Source: Prorocentrum cordatum (taxonomy: Eukaryota; Sar; Dinophyceae; Prorocentrales; Prorocentraceae). From it: a stretch of 64,000 nt of DNA. Shown here one piece after another: positions 54,851-64,000 of the stretch. Below the pieces are notes generated by a model. It did no database searches, was not told the origin of the DNA, and saw only the letters and a list, made by a program, of their open reading frames with translations. Position numbers and translations under genes: made by a program. The stretch covers positions 173,426 through 237,425 of the forward strand of contig CAUYUJ010014267.1 in assembly GCA_963575745.1 (NCBI GenBank). Reading direction: 5' to 3'. Within the stretch, counting starts at the first letter, position 1. Each line of letters starts with the position of its first letter.

Positions 54851-55103
54851 GCAGGACCCCTCCTCCTCCTCCTCCTCTTGCTCGCCCCCCTTTCCCCCCC
54901 AGCAAAAAGCAAACGACGACGACGAGCACGGCGACAACGACCACGATTTCTTCAGCCGCTCAATGCGAGCGCCTGCCTCCTCGCGCGCGCGCGCGCCGAG
55001 CCCGGGCCTCAGATCTCTTAATTATGCTAACCCCCGCTGCTGCGGAGATCACCCCTGCGGAGACCACCCCCGCTGCTGCGGAGGTCTCCGCAGCCGCGCG
55101 CCG

Positions 55104-55808
55104 TCAGCTGGAGTCGCTTGAAGGGCTGCGGCGCCGCGACAATGCCTCGAACGCGTCACTGTTGAACGCAAACGTGTCCGCAGGAAGCGGCGACTCCCTG
55201 GAGAGGAGCTGCGGCGGGGGAGGCTGCGGCGGCGGCCTCGGGACGAGCGGCGCTGCCAGAGGGCGGGGCGTCTGCGACTCTCTTGGCAGGAGCCGCTTCG
55301 GCGGAGGGTGCGGCGGCTGGCTCGGGACGAGCCGCGGTGGCGTAGGGTGCGGTGTCTCCTCCAGCGGGGGGGCCCCGCGGCGTCCTCCTCCACGCGGGGG
55401 AAATGGCGGCGGTGGTGGCATCATTGGCGGCATGCCTGGCGGACGGCACATCTGGCCTGGGAGGAGCGGGCGCCATGCCCTCGGCCTCAGCATCACCTGA
55501 CCTGTGCGGGGGGGGTGCGCGGGCGGCGCGGGCAGGAACCGCCCTGCCCACGCCGCCCTGCGGTCGCCGCCCTCCACCTGCCCACTGCGTCTGGAGCGGC
55601 TGCGCCCCCTCTGCTCCTGCCCTCTGCGTCTGGAGCGGCTGCGCCCCCGCTGCTGCGAGGGCACTCTCCTCATTCGGTCTTTGCTCCTCTGCTCCCGCTT
55701 TCTGCGTGTGGAACGGCTGCCCCCCCGCTGCTGCGAGGGCTTCTTCCTCTTTGGGGTTCTGCTCCTGATATCTTTCTTCTTGTTATTCTTCTTCTTGTTT
55801 TTCTTCAT
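55104..55808 (-). CDS. RS/proline-rich hypothetical protein (weak)
   Basis: 234 codons from the ATG at 55808 (MKKNKKKNNKKKDIRSR). Lys-rich start, then Arg/Ser repeats interrupted by hairpins read as PSQQRG, then Pro-rich sequence (MPPMMPPPPPFPPRGGG) and a Ser-rich end. Composition is extreme throughout. It may be a nucleic-acid-binding tail protein, the frame-shifted end of the 596-aa protein upstream, or not a gene. Confidence 0.3.
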   Translation of the reverse strand: MKKNKKKNNKKKDIRSRTPKRKKPSQQRGGSRSTRRKREQRSKDRMRRVPSQQRGRSRSRRRGQEQRGRSRSRRSGQVEGGDRRAAWAGRFLPAPPAHPPRTGQVMLRPRAWRPLLPGQMCRPPGMPPMMPPPPPFPPRGGGRRGAPPLEETPHPTPPRLVPSQPPHPPPKRLLPRESQTPRPLAAPLVPRPPPQPPPPQLLSRESPLPADTFAFNSDAFEALSRRRSPSSDSS

Positions 55809-55917
55809 CTTCTCCTTCTCCTTCTTCTCCTCCCTCTCACCTCTGTCAGGGTTGCTCTGTTCGTCCTGGGGCGGCGTGAGGCTGCAGGAGTCGATCCAGA
55901 GCGGGGCCTCGTCGCCC

Positions 55918-57708
55918 TCAAGCTCCTCCTGGGCTCCGTGCGCCCCCGCTGCTGCGGAGGCTGCTGCTGCAGATTCTGTCTCCGCCTCCTCCTGGTCTCC
56001 GTGCGCCTCCGCTGCTGCTGAGGCTGTTGCTTCGGGTTCTGTCTCCGCCCACTCTCCCCGCTGTTTTTTCCCACTTGGCTTCCCGCTTCCGATCCTTCTT
56101 CCTGGCCGCGGCGCCTTTGCCAGACTTCCTGTTCTTGGCTTCTACAAAAACGAACAATGTGTGGCAATGTTCCGTGAGGCGGTTCGCATCCTGGGCCTTG
56201 TGGATCACCCTGTGCAAGTGCGGCCAGTCATATGTATCCTGCTCCTTGCGCTCCGCGTCCGTGAGCCTGACCCAGGTCGGACGCGCCACCCAATCCAACT
56301 GGCGGTACTGCAGGCTGGTGAGGAGCCTCCGCTGCTGCGGAGGCTGGGAATCCTGATTCAACCAGTGCGGCAGATCAGGCTGCCCGCCCGCAGGGCACTC
56401 GCGAACCTGAGCGGGGCCAAGAATCACGATGTAGTGCGGGTGCGTCACGTGACAACCTTTTGTCGGACACCACAAAGCCAAGCCGAGTACGCCTGTACCA
56501 GACGCGCCGCAACTTCTGAGCAGCTCCGAAAGATCCTCCCTGCCTGCGTCAAAGATCCCAGCGAGAATACGCACTCGGTTCCACAACACCAGGTTCCGCA
56601 GCCCGTTGCGGAAGTTTTCGGGCCACGGGTGTCCCGCGAGGCTCGTCTGGTGTCGGAAGAACACGCCCCCCACTGCTATGGAGAGTTTGCCTTCCTTTGC
56701 TTTCGGATTGTGAGCCACCGCTGCCAGGGTCACCGACCAGGCCTGAACCAGGAACTTCCCGTGGCAGTGCCAGCGAAGCACCTCGCACTGCTCGACGCGC
56801 TCGGGAACCCAGAGGAGAGCCCCAACGCACTCGCGCGCGACCTCCCCGTGGAAGCCACTTTGGCGGATGAGATCGTCGAGATGTTGCTTCCGCCGATCGC
56901 GATTGATGCGTGCACCAGGCTCGAAGGAGACTAAGACGACCCCTTCGCGCCTGTCCCTGACAGCTGCGACCCAATCCGACAGGGAGGCGCCCGCGCGCAG
57001 GACGAGGGAAGCAAAAGCCAGATTCACGCGCGCCTCTGTCTGCCCCTCCTGCACCTGGTCTTCGTCGTCGTACAGCAGGGGCACAAGAGGCTTGGAATGG
57101 CTCGGGCCGCGCTCTTCCGATGGGAAGTGCGGGCGGCCTTCCTCTGGGAAGCCCTCTTGGACAGGAAGCGCTGGCGACCGAGCCTTCGAGGTCAAGGCGA
57201 GAGTCTTGATCACGCGGGCCCCCGCTGCTGCGGAGGAGCTTTCACGCAGTTTGCGTGCTGCGATCAGAGCCTGCCGATGTTGCCAATTAGTCGTGCAGGG
57301 AGATCTCGGTCTCGGGTCATCGGAGCCACCCTGTCCAGGCTCGATTACCACTGCGGCGGCGCCTGGCTCCACGGATGCCCCCGCTGCTGCGCAAGCCGCC
57401 TCCTCAGCCGTTATGACTACAAGGCGGTTGGCGGCGGCCGTTAACTTCCGCGCATCTTCGATCAGGCCATTCTGCATCAATTCCTGGGCAACCAGCAGGG
57501 TCTGCGAAACGCTTTCCTGGGCATCAGACATCGACGAAAACAATGACCGCAGTTTCGTTGCAACCTCCCCCCCCGCTGCTGCGGAGGCCGGTGCTGGATC
57601 TGCCATTCCATGCGGAACTGCATCAGGGGCCTCCTCTGGCAGCCCCCGCTGCTGCGGAGACTTCGGCAGAGGTTCCTGCGCGGCTCCAGTCGCGCCAGGC
57701 TGCTCCAT
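55918..57708 (-). CDS. Unknown cargo protein C (596 aa), EEP-like core suspected
   Basis: The ATG at 57708 (MEQPGATGAAQEPLPKSP) was preferred; codons upstream are open to a GTG at 57780. The N-terminal 200 residues are linker-like with hairpins (PQQRGL, SAAAGG, CAAAGA). The core (about 230-450) includes VNLAFASLVLRAGASLSDWV, VLVSFEPGARINRDRRKQHL, VLRWHCHGKFLVQAWSVTLA and LVLWNRVRILAGIFDAG. This resembles the strand order of an EEP fold, but GDFN is replaced by AGIFDA, so catalysis is unlikely. After it come GLALWCPTKGCHVTHPHYIV and WPHLHRVIHKAQD. The C-terminus is basic, then two 20-residue Ser/Gly repeats. The start region is duplicated at 59531-60526. Confidence 0.6.
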   Translation of the reverse strand: MEQPGATGAAQEPLPKSPQQRGLPEEAPDAVPHGMADPAPASAAAGGEVATKLRSLFSSMSDAQESVSQTLLVAQELMQNGLIEDARKLTAAANRLVVITAEEAACAAAGASVEPGAAAVVIEPGQGGSDDPRPRSPCTTNWQHRQALIAARKLRESSSAAAGARVIKTLALTSKARSPALPVQEGFPEEGRPHFPSEERGPSHSKPLVPLLYDDEDQVQEGQTEARVNLAFASLVLRAGASLSDWVAAVRDRREGVVLVSFEPGARINRDRRKQHLDDLIRQSGFHGEVARECVGALLWVPERVEQCEVLRWHCHGKFLVQAWSVTLAAVAHNPKAKEGKLSIAVGGVFFRHQTSLAGHPWPENFRNGLRNLVLWNRVRILAGIFDAGREDLSELLRSCGASGTGVLGLALWCPTKGCHVTHPHYIVILGPAQVRECPAGGQPDLPHWLNQDSQPPQQRRLLTSLQYRQLDWVARPTWVRLTDAERKEQDTYDWPHLHRVIHKAQDANRLTEHCHTLFVFVEAKNRKSGKGAAARKKDRKREAKWEKTAGRVGGDRTRSNSLSSSGGARRPGGGGDRICSSSLRSSGGARSPGGA

Positions 57709-58670
57709 GCCCCGGGCCGCTCCCGTCGCGGAGGCGGGCGGGCGCGGCGGGGGGCAGACCTGCAACGGCTGCGGATTCACTTTATCGCAATGCCATCCCT
57801 CCCTGCGCTCAAATGACTTTTCCCCTTGCGCCGCTCTGCTGCTCCCACTTCTGAACTACCTCATCCCTTCTACCTCTGCCTGCTCCCTCCTCTTCCTGTT
57901 CAGTCCTCCCTCCTCCCTCCACCGCGCTCATTTCTCCTTGCTCCCTTCTCTGCTCCTCCTACGTGGGGCGTTTCACGACAACGACGACGACGACGCCGAC
58001 GAGAACGATGACCACGACGGCGACAACGAGGGCAACGACGACCACGACGACGACGACGAGGACGATGACCACGACGGCTACCAGCGACGACGACTAGCGA
58101 CGACGACGATCGACGACGACGACGCCGACCACGACGACGACGGCGAGGACGACAACGAGCGACGACGACGACGACAACCGACGCCGACGAGGAACGACGA
58201 CGACGAACGAGGACGACGATTACGACGACGAGATGACGAAGGATCGAAGATCGAACCTCGAAGTGCGAAGCTTCGAAATTCAAACTTCGATCTTCGAACT
58301 CCGAACTTCCAGCTTCTAACTGCGAACGTCGCTGGGGTGCCAGGGATGGACTGGGATGGAGGGAAAATGGGAAGGAAAAGCGAGGAAGCGGGAGAGGAAG
58401 TTGGAGGAGAACGAACAGGCGTGGAGCGACGAGGAACGGGCGGCGAGGAGCCGACGTTGAGGGCGGCGGGATGGGGGGACAGGGAGGAGAGGGGAGACTT
58501 CAAAACGAAAATCGCGCCACGGCGCCTGCACGCGCGCCCCCGATCTCGGCGGCCGACGCGCGCGCCCCTGCAGAAATGCAACGCGCCCTTAATTCGAGCC
58601 CCGCTGCTGCGGAGCCACCTACTCCACAACCAAATCGTCTGGGGAGCTGTTCGGACCCCAAACTACTAAT
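57630..58670. repeat. About 1-kb direct duplication, copy 1
   Basis: Repeats at 59531-60526 with an offset of 1.86-1.90 kb. It covers the start of protein C and the upstream segment with a (GAC)n array (57970-58230). Copy 2 lacks a short piece that contains the ATG at 57708. Confidence 0.9.
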
Positions 58671-58674
58671 TAGT

Positions 58675-59050
58675 TCTTCAGCCACTCGGCTCTTGCGAGT
58701 CCGCCCTCATGACAAAGGGCAACCTTCACATGGGGACACTCAATGGGGTGTTGATTGAGAACGCCCCATGTGGCTGGTGGCAGGAACGGACGAGGGGGGG
58801 CGGATAGAGGAGCAGGACGAGCACTGGCAGGGGATATGCACCAGGAGAGAGATCTCATGGAGGAAGAGGAGGGGAGGGGACGAGAGCCACTCATAATTAA
58901 GCGCACGCAGGCCCACGCACGTGCTCCATTTCTCAGCGACCGCCGCGCCGCCATGAGAACTGTCGTACCACCGCCGCTAATGCGGCGGATGCGTGACCTC
59001 TCCCATCCCTGTCCTGCGCTGTTTCTGCTACCGCCCTCCCCCCTTCCAGC
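58675..59050 (-). pseudogene. Patchwork of protein B fragment and intergenic repeat
   Basis: 58680-58760 matches 52220-52310 inside protein B (VLNQHPIECPHVKVAL, then out of frame). Directly next to it 58800-59050 matches 50440-50650, which lies 1.6 kb away in the parent. Two non-adjacent pieces have been joined. Confidence 0.75.
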
Positions 59051-59206
59051 CAAGCTCGGGTTTCATGCTCGGAGACGGGCGCGGCTGGCGGCTCTTAGTG
59101 CGGGTGCGCGTGCTGCCTCCAACTCCTCATCCCCCTCCTCCTCCTCTCCTCATCCCCCCTCCTCTTCCTCCTCGTCCTCCTCTATCGGCCCAGCTCCGAT
59201 CGCCGC

Positions 59207-59506
59207 TCAGCTCTCCTGGTGCGGCTGGCGGCAAAAGTGCCGAATATTGCCTGGGATGTCCTTCACCTTCTTCTTCGACATCTCAAGCATCATCTTGCCC
59301 ATCTCCTCGGTGCGGCGCGCCTCCTCCATCATCTGCCGCGCCTGGTCGACGAGCATCTGGCCCTTCACTCCAACGGCGCGTGCATGGCGGCAACGATTGC
59401 GCCACTGGAGAAACCGCACCACCATGGTCGCCCAGTGCCAAACACTGCCCTCCGTCGTGATGAGCTCGAAGTCATCGACGTCGTACTTGCCCGCGATGCT
59501 CGCCAT
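59207..59506 (-). CDS. Short hypothetical protein or fragment (99 aa)
   Basis: ATG at 59506 (MASIAGKYDVDDFELITTEG). It has WHWATMVVRFLQWRNRCRHA, then a Met/Glu/Lys-rich helix (MMEEARRTEEMGKMMLEMSK). Natural composition and no repeats, unlike the rest of this patch. It may be a small gene or a captured piece of a cargo gene not otherwise in the window. No family is recognised. Confidence 0.4.
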   Translation of the reverse strand: MASIAGKYDVDDFELITTEGSVWHWATMVVRFLQWRNRCRHARAVGVKGQMLVDQARQMMEEARRTEEMGKMMLEMSKKKVKDIPGNIRHFCRQPHQES

Positions 59507-59530
59507 AGCGGCGCAAAAACCGCGAAGGAG

Positions 59531-60526
59531 CCTCCTCTGGCAGTCCCCGCTGCTGCGGAGACTTCGGCAGAGGCTCCTGCGCGGCTCCAGTCGCGGAGGC
59601 GGGCGGGCGCGGCGGGAGGCAGACCTGCAACGGCTGCGGCTTCACTTTATCGCATTTCCATCCCTCCCTGCACTCACATGGCTTTTCCCATTGCGCCAGT
59701 CTGCTGCTCCCACTTCTGAACTACCTCATCCCTTCTACCTCCATCTGCACCCTCCTCTTCCTGTTCAATCCTCCCTCCTCCCTCCACCGTGCTCATTTCT
59801 CCTTACTCCCTTCTCTGCTCCTCCTACGTGGGGCGTTTCACGACAACGACGACGACGATGACCACGACGGCGACAACGAGGGCGACGACGACCACGACGA
59901 CGACGACGAGGACGATGACCACGACGGCGACCAGCGACGACGACTAGCGACGACAACGACCGACGACGACGACGCCGACCACGACGACGACGGCGACGAC
60001 GACAACGAGCGACGACGACAACGACAATCGACGCCGACGAGGAACGACGACGACGAACGAGGACGACGATTACGACGACGAGATGACGAAGGTTCGAAGA
60101 TCGAACCTCGAAGTGCGAAGCTTCGAAATTCAAACTGCAACCTTCGAACTCCGAACTTCAAACTTCGAACTGCGAACTTCGCTGGGGTGCCAGGGATGCA
60201 ATGGGATGGAGGGAAAAATGGGAAGGAGAGAACGAGGAAGCGGGAGAGGAAATTGGAGGAGAACGAACAGGCGTGGAGCGACGAGGAACGGGCGGCGAGG
60301 AGCCGACGTTGAGGGCGGCGGGATGGGGGGACAGGGAGGAGAGGGAAGACTTCTTTACGAAGATCGCGCCACGGCGCCTGCACGAGCGCCCCCGATCTCG
60401 GCGGCCGACGCGCGCGCCCCTGCAGAAATGCAACGCGCCCTTCATTCGAGCCCCGCTGCTGCTGCGGAGCCATCTACTCCGAAACCAAATCGTCTGGGGA
60501 GTTATTCGGTCCCAAAACTACTGTTT
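59531..60526. repeat. About 1-kb direct duplication, copy 2
   Basis: Second copy of 57630-58670, with the (GAC)n array at 59838-60080. Its left-hand edge supplies the stop codon of the next gene. Confidence 0.9.
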
Positions 60527-61663
60527 GCCACCCGCTGCTGCGGACGCCGAGGGCCTGGTGCTGGACGCCGCGGCCCCGCTGCTGCGGGGCCCCTGAGAGG
60601 GCGTCGGCCTCCCCTTCTCTCTGGCGGCGTCGAACTTGACCTTACGCTCCACACCGAGGTCCTTGTACCAGCGAAAAGTTCCTGACCCGTCGCTCCCGCC
60701 CAAACCCGCGGCTGGTGGCCTCACCGTGTCCGCGTGGGGGACGAGGGGCAGAGCTTCGACCTTCCTGTCGCCCCAGTGCGGGTGTAAACGGACGCCTGTC
60801 CCGTCGTCGCGGTGCAACACGAAATCCCACATCGGCAGCTTCACTTTCACCCGCTGCCCCGCGAACTGTCGCGCGCGCACAATACTCTGACGCATGTGGT
60901 CGTAGCTGTTTGGCCGGACTTCGAGGGAACAGCCGATCAGAGCCCCGCTGCTGCGGGGCCCCTCCACGACCTCCCTGATATCTTCCTCCCTGAGCGTCGC
61001 CACCATCTCTTGCCACCGCCAAGGGACTTCCTCGTCGCTTTTGAAACCAAAGCTCGTCCTCGCACCGTGGTCGCAAACAGCGACCATGGTGGGCTTCGCA
61101 TTGTCAAACCACTTGGCTTCTGACTCGAACGGGGCAGTTGGGTCTTCATTCAGATGGCGCCACCATTTCAACGCTTGATTGTGTTGCTTAAACGAAGTGC
61201 CGAGCCTCTCTTCATAACTCAAAAAATAATTAACATCAAACTTCTCAAAATCCTGGGGCCCGCGCGCCGCCGCCGCTGCGGTGGCGCGGGGCTCCTGCGC
61301 CGCAGGCGCGGCTCGGGATCCCGACCCCTCTCCTGAAACTGTGTTCCCAAGTTCTGGTACGTTTCGGAGGGCAGCCCTCACGAAATTATCGAATTCGGGC
61401 TTGCCGAGACCAGGGGCGCGGGGGCTCACAACGCTAAGCGCGGCGAAGCGAGACGGCCGTTGAGACGAGACCGCCGCCGCTGCTGCGGCGGCAGGGCCAT
61501 CGCGCCATTTGGCGTCCTCCGTTGGCGTGTGCCCGTCTTGTCGCCAGTCTCTCCAACCCCTCGCTGACCAATCATGGCCGTCCTCCCAGCCACGCCAGCC
61601 GCTGCTGCGGCTATCCCACCATCCTCCCGCGCCATCCCATGTGTATCCGCCTGCATCGCCCAT
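60518..61663 (-). CDS. Unknown cargo protein D (381 aa)
   Basis: ATG at 61663 (MGDAGGYTWDGAGGWWDSR). The frame is open to 62209, but that part reads through the subterminal palindromes and a T-rich leader. The N-terminus is Gly/Trp/Arg-rich (GWRGWEDGHDWSARGWRDW), like an RNA- or DNA-binding tail. Folded segments follow: LGKPEFDNFVRAALRNVPEL, FDVNYFLSYEERLGTSFKQH, QALKWWRHLNEDPTAPFESE, CSLEVRPNSYDHMRQSIVRA and KVKLPMWDFVLHRDDGTGV. Hairpins read as PRSSGA, AAAAA and SAAAGG. The stop at 60518 lies in the duplicated block, so the C-terminus may be truncated. First gene inside the right end. No family is recognised. Confidence 0.6.
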   Translation of the reverse strand: MGDAGGYTWDGAGGWWDSRSSGWRGWEDGHDWSARGWRDWRQDGHTPTEDAKWRDGPAAAAAAAVSSQRPSRFAALSVVSPRAPGLGKPEFDNFVRAALRNVPELGNTVSGEGSGSRAAPAAQEPRATAAAAARGPQDFEKFDVNYFLSYEERLGTSFKQHNQALKWWRHLNEDPTAPFESEAKWFDNAKPTMVAVCDHGARTSFGFKSDEEVPWRWQEMVATLREEDIREVVEGPRSSGALIGCSLEVRPNSYDHMRQSIVRARQFAGQRVKVKLPMWDFVLHRDDGTGVRLHPHWGDRKVEALPLVPHADTVRPPAAGLGGSDGSGTFRWYKDLGVERKVKFDAAREKGRPTPSQGPRSSGAAASSTRPSASAAAGGKQ

Positions 61664-62110
61664 TGCAAGACGATGGCGCAGGCGCGCGTTAGGCCGCGAC
61701 GGGCCCAGCTGCACCGGTGCTCGCGGGCGATCCCACGGGCGCGGGGTGGTTTGAGCATAGCGGCGGCGGACGACGCGACGTGATTGGACGGCGGAGAACT
61801 TGAAAGGAAGGGGGGTTGGAAACGAATGAACGAAGTGGACGAAGAGCGGAAATCGAACCAGAGGGAGGCGAAAAAAGAGCGGAAAAGAATAAGGACATGC
61901 AGACGAAGGAGAGTGACGAGGTAGATGGCGGGCCAGAACGGCAACGGAGGATAATGTGGTGGAAATTGTGAAAAGGACGCATGGAACAACACGACGAGGA
62001 TCACAGACGCAAAGATGATGAGCGCAGTGGTAGCATGACATATCCGAAATCAAGAAGCAGGATGAGGAGGAACGGGATGACGAGCAACTCTGTCGCAGAG
62101 AGCCCCCGAA
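61664..62110. other. Right-end leader region, no gene
   Basis: On the minus strand it is pyrimidine-rich, with CTTCCTTTCAAG at about 61797-61808 as a possible trans-splice acceptor for protein D. Likely promoter and leader of the gene row. Confidence 0.35.
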
Positions 62111-62114
62111 CGCA

Positions 62115-62198
62115 CCCCCTCTGTCACAGAGGGCCTCCGAACGCACCCCCTCTGTCACAGAGGGGGTCCGAAAAACACCCCCTCTGTCACAGAGGGGG
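62115..62198. repeat. Subterminal palindromes, right (3 copies)
   Basis: Same palindrome at 62146-62166 and 62178-62198 (perfect 10-bp arms) and near 62115 (8-bp arms). Spacing is 31-32 bp. Confidence 0.9.
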
Positions 62199-62199
62199 G

Positions 62200-62228
62200 A
62201 AATGATCACTTTAATGCGGCTTCTGGAT
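62200..62228 (-). repeat. Terminal inverted repeat, right
   Basis: Perfect inverse of 38065-38093. The last subterminal palindrome ends one base before it, versus 11 nt of spacer on the left. Confidence 0.95.
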
Positions 62229-62244
62229 TATTGGGCACTCCCTG

Positions 62245-62400
62245 GCAACCGGGCACCCCCGGGCACCCGGGCACCCGGGCACCCGGGCCCTGCCACCGAA
62301 ATCGGCCACGCACCTCACCGGCCACCCGGGCACCCGGGCACCGCCGGGCACCCGGGCACCCGGGCCCGGCCACCGAAGTCGGCCACGCACCTCACCGAAC
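62245..62400. repeat. (CGGGCACC)n satellite
   Basis: Tandem CGGGCACC units with two copies of a CACCGAA(A/G)TCGGCCACGC insert. Host flank of the giant element. Confidence 0.9.
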
Positions 62401-62449
62401 CCTTTCATCCGCTAGGACCCCCACAGAGGCAAGCTCTGATTGGGGAGTC

Positions 62450-63150
62450 TCCGTGGCCACATCGAGTGAGCAGCCAAAGTCCTCGGGCACCCCAAGGAGG
62501 GGCCGCCCGGGGGGGGGGGGGGGGCGTTCGCGCCTTCGCGCGTGGAGGTGGCTCGAGCGGCTTGCTCGTCTGGCGTCGTCGGCTCCAGCCTCATGATCAC
62601 CGCGGCATGGCGGCGTAGCACTTCTCCTCCTCCTCCTCCTCCTCCTCCTCCTCCTCCTCCTCCTCCTCCTCCTCCTCCTCCTCCTCCTCCTCCTCCTCCT
62701 CCTCCCCTCCTCCTCCTCCCCCCCCCTCCCTCCTCCTCCCCCTCCTCCTCCTCCTCCTCCTCCTCCTCCTCCTCCTCCTCCTCCTCCTCCTCCTCCTCCT
62801 CCTCCTCCTCCTCCTCCTCCTCCTCCTCCTGCACACCACGGAGGAGCCGCCAGCGGGGGGAGCAGGGGCACTTGCCCCGTCGCGCCCAGAGGACGGGGAT
62901 GTCTCGAGCGGCTCGCTCGTTCGCCGCCGACTCCTCTCCCCTTGAACACTTCTCCTGGCTACCGCGAGCGAGCAGGCACAGCACGTGGGCACCCCAAGGG
63001 GGTGCCGCTCTGGGGGGCAGGGGGAGGCCGCCTGCCCGTTCGCGGCCACACTGTGGGGGTGCCTCGATCGGCTCGCTCGTTCTGCATCGACGAGTCCGCT
63101 TCCGTCAAAGCCACCTGAACACCGCGATGTGTCAGGCACAGCACTTGGGC
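62450..63150. repeat. Dispersed CGGGCACCCCAAGG unit with (CTC)n
   Basis: Three copies of the unit seen at 37.33-37.86 kb, interrupted by about 210 bp of CTC repeat (62622-62830). A G-run lies at 62510-62523. Confidence 0.85.
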
Positions 63151-64000
63151 CAACATGGGAGAAGCCGCCGGTACATAGGGAATCGAACTCTATACACCGA
63201 CGCTTCTTCCGGCCCTGCATTAGAATTTACACTGGAGAGCGGATCCTGGTGTATGTAATACGGGACCCTGGTGTATACACTTTTCGATATTTCCCCGGGA
63301 CGTCGGGGAAAAAGTATACACCACACCACCCAAGCGTCGTCCTCGACCCTCAAGAAATCCTGGGATTGAAAACAGCCCGCCACTGGTAATGTATATGTTC
63401 CAGTTTCCGAATACATGCTACACTTGCCCGTTCGCGCCCAAATCTCGTGGGGGGCGGCGTGTAGTGCGAAACGCTGGGCTGGACACCCCCGACTCACATC
63501 CCGTCAGGGTCCCAAGACCATCCCGACAAAGCAGGCACAGCATTGGGGCGCTCCGCGGGGGAGCCACCCGGGAGCGCTCAGTCGCTACAGGCTAAGATTC
63601 TCCCAGTCATTCAATCGAAGCAGGCAGTGCCACGGATTGGGATTGGTGTGATGTCTCTGCATCCTTCCTTCCCGTCTTCTCCCTCTCTCACATCGAAACG
63701 AACCTCACACTTCGAGCCACCCATACTCAGGCCAGCCGAACTCTGGCCCATAAGCACAGTCCGGTCACTCGCACTCATACACGCCCATGCTCAAAGTCAC
63801 TGGTTATCAGGCCACTCGCACTCAGATGCATTCATATCCAACTTGGTCATACCCCGGCCAAGGCACACATACGACTCACGCACAGCATACTCAAACACAC
63901 GCATACTCAGACTCACCCGTAATCAGAGCCTCATGATCACATCGATGTAGCGGTCATAGCATTCGGGCACTCCAAGGGCGGACCCACCACGGGATGTTCT
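63151..64000. repeat. Flanking repeats, no gene
   Basis: 63151-63420 is unique with a repeated GTGTATACAC-like motif. 63430-63600 is another CGGGCACC-type unit, 63660-63950 is CACTCGCACTCA-type repeat as at 37.0-37.3 kb, and another unit begins at 63925. No gene was recognised. Confidence 0.7.

Noticed and set aside
54415-55500. 361-codon + strand frame
   Set aside because: Pro/Val/Gly reading of the GGTCCC array and of GC-rich DNA opposite the minus-strand frames.
56867-58669. 600-codon + strand frame antisense to protein C
   Set aside because: Stop-free by high GC and GAC repeats. Its composition follows the opposite strand's codons, and the minus frame has a natural protein composition.

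Overview
The window looks like nuclear DNA from a dinoflagellate. The species cannot be told from sequence alone. The evidence is: three degenerate copies of the dinoflagellate spliced-leader sequence upstream of element-like ORFs; introns whose donor and acceptor share short direct repeats with the rule AG|G (one with a GA donor, the others GT); a run of genes all on one strand; a DDE transposase type that I associate with dinoflagellate genomes; and a very high load of micro- and minisatellites. There are no bacterial operons, rRNA, tRNA or CRISPR.

Region 1 (1-18.5 kb) is transposon debris. Its core is a long, decayed Helitron-like gene on the + strand (6942-16681). In order it encodes an OTU-type cysteine protease domain, a Helitron N-terminal/HUH replication-initiator domain, a PIF1-like superfamily 1 helicase and a C-terminal zinc-ribbon region. 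It carries at least six frame changes. One further break is a real-looking 412-nt GT-AG intron, filled with minisatellite, that splits the Walker B motif. Around it are partial copies of the same leader and 3' flank, a 3'-end fragment, two hypothetical ORFs and two interleaved minisatellites.

Region 2 (18.5-30.4 kb) is almost only simple-sequence DNA: (AGT)n, a GAGGCT satellite, (CCT)n, (CA)n and a 21-bp minisatellite. No gene is supported.

Region 3 (30.4-34 kb) holds one host-like gene on the minus strand, a multi-pass membrane protein with possible VTT/DedA-type features. It has a well-supported 359-nt GT-AG intron and probably a second 1.4-kb intron made of CAT and CCT arrays. Region 34-38 kb is repeats.

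Region 4 (38,065-62,228) is the main discovery: a 24.2-kb unit bounded by a perfect 29-nt terminal inverted repeat (31 nt with the flanking TA) and inserted at a TA inside an 8-bp satellite. Next to each end are three copies of a 21-nt palindrome at about 32-bp spacing. Every convincing gene in it is on the minus strand: a spliced OTU-like/DDE transposase fusion, an endonuclease/exonuclease/phosphatase-fold protein, and at least four large proteins of unknown function plus small ones. About sixty copies of a short hairpin (core CGCTGCTGCG with complementary arms of varying sequence) lie between 38.4 and 61.6 kb, in and between genes, always in one orientation. I saw none outside the element. 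I read this as a giant cargo-carrying pogo/CENP-B-like DNA transposon. Internal duplications (46-50 kb and 57.6-60.5 kb) show it has been rearranged.

Region 5 (62.2-64 kb) is flanking satellite related to the sequence at 37.0-37.9 kb on the other side of the element.
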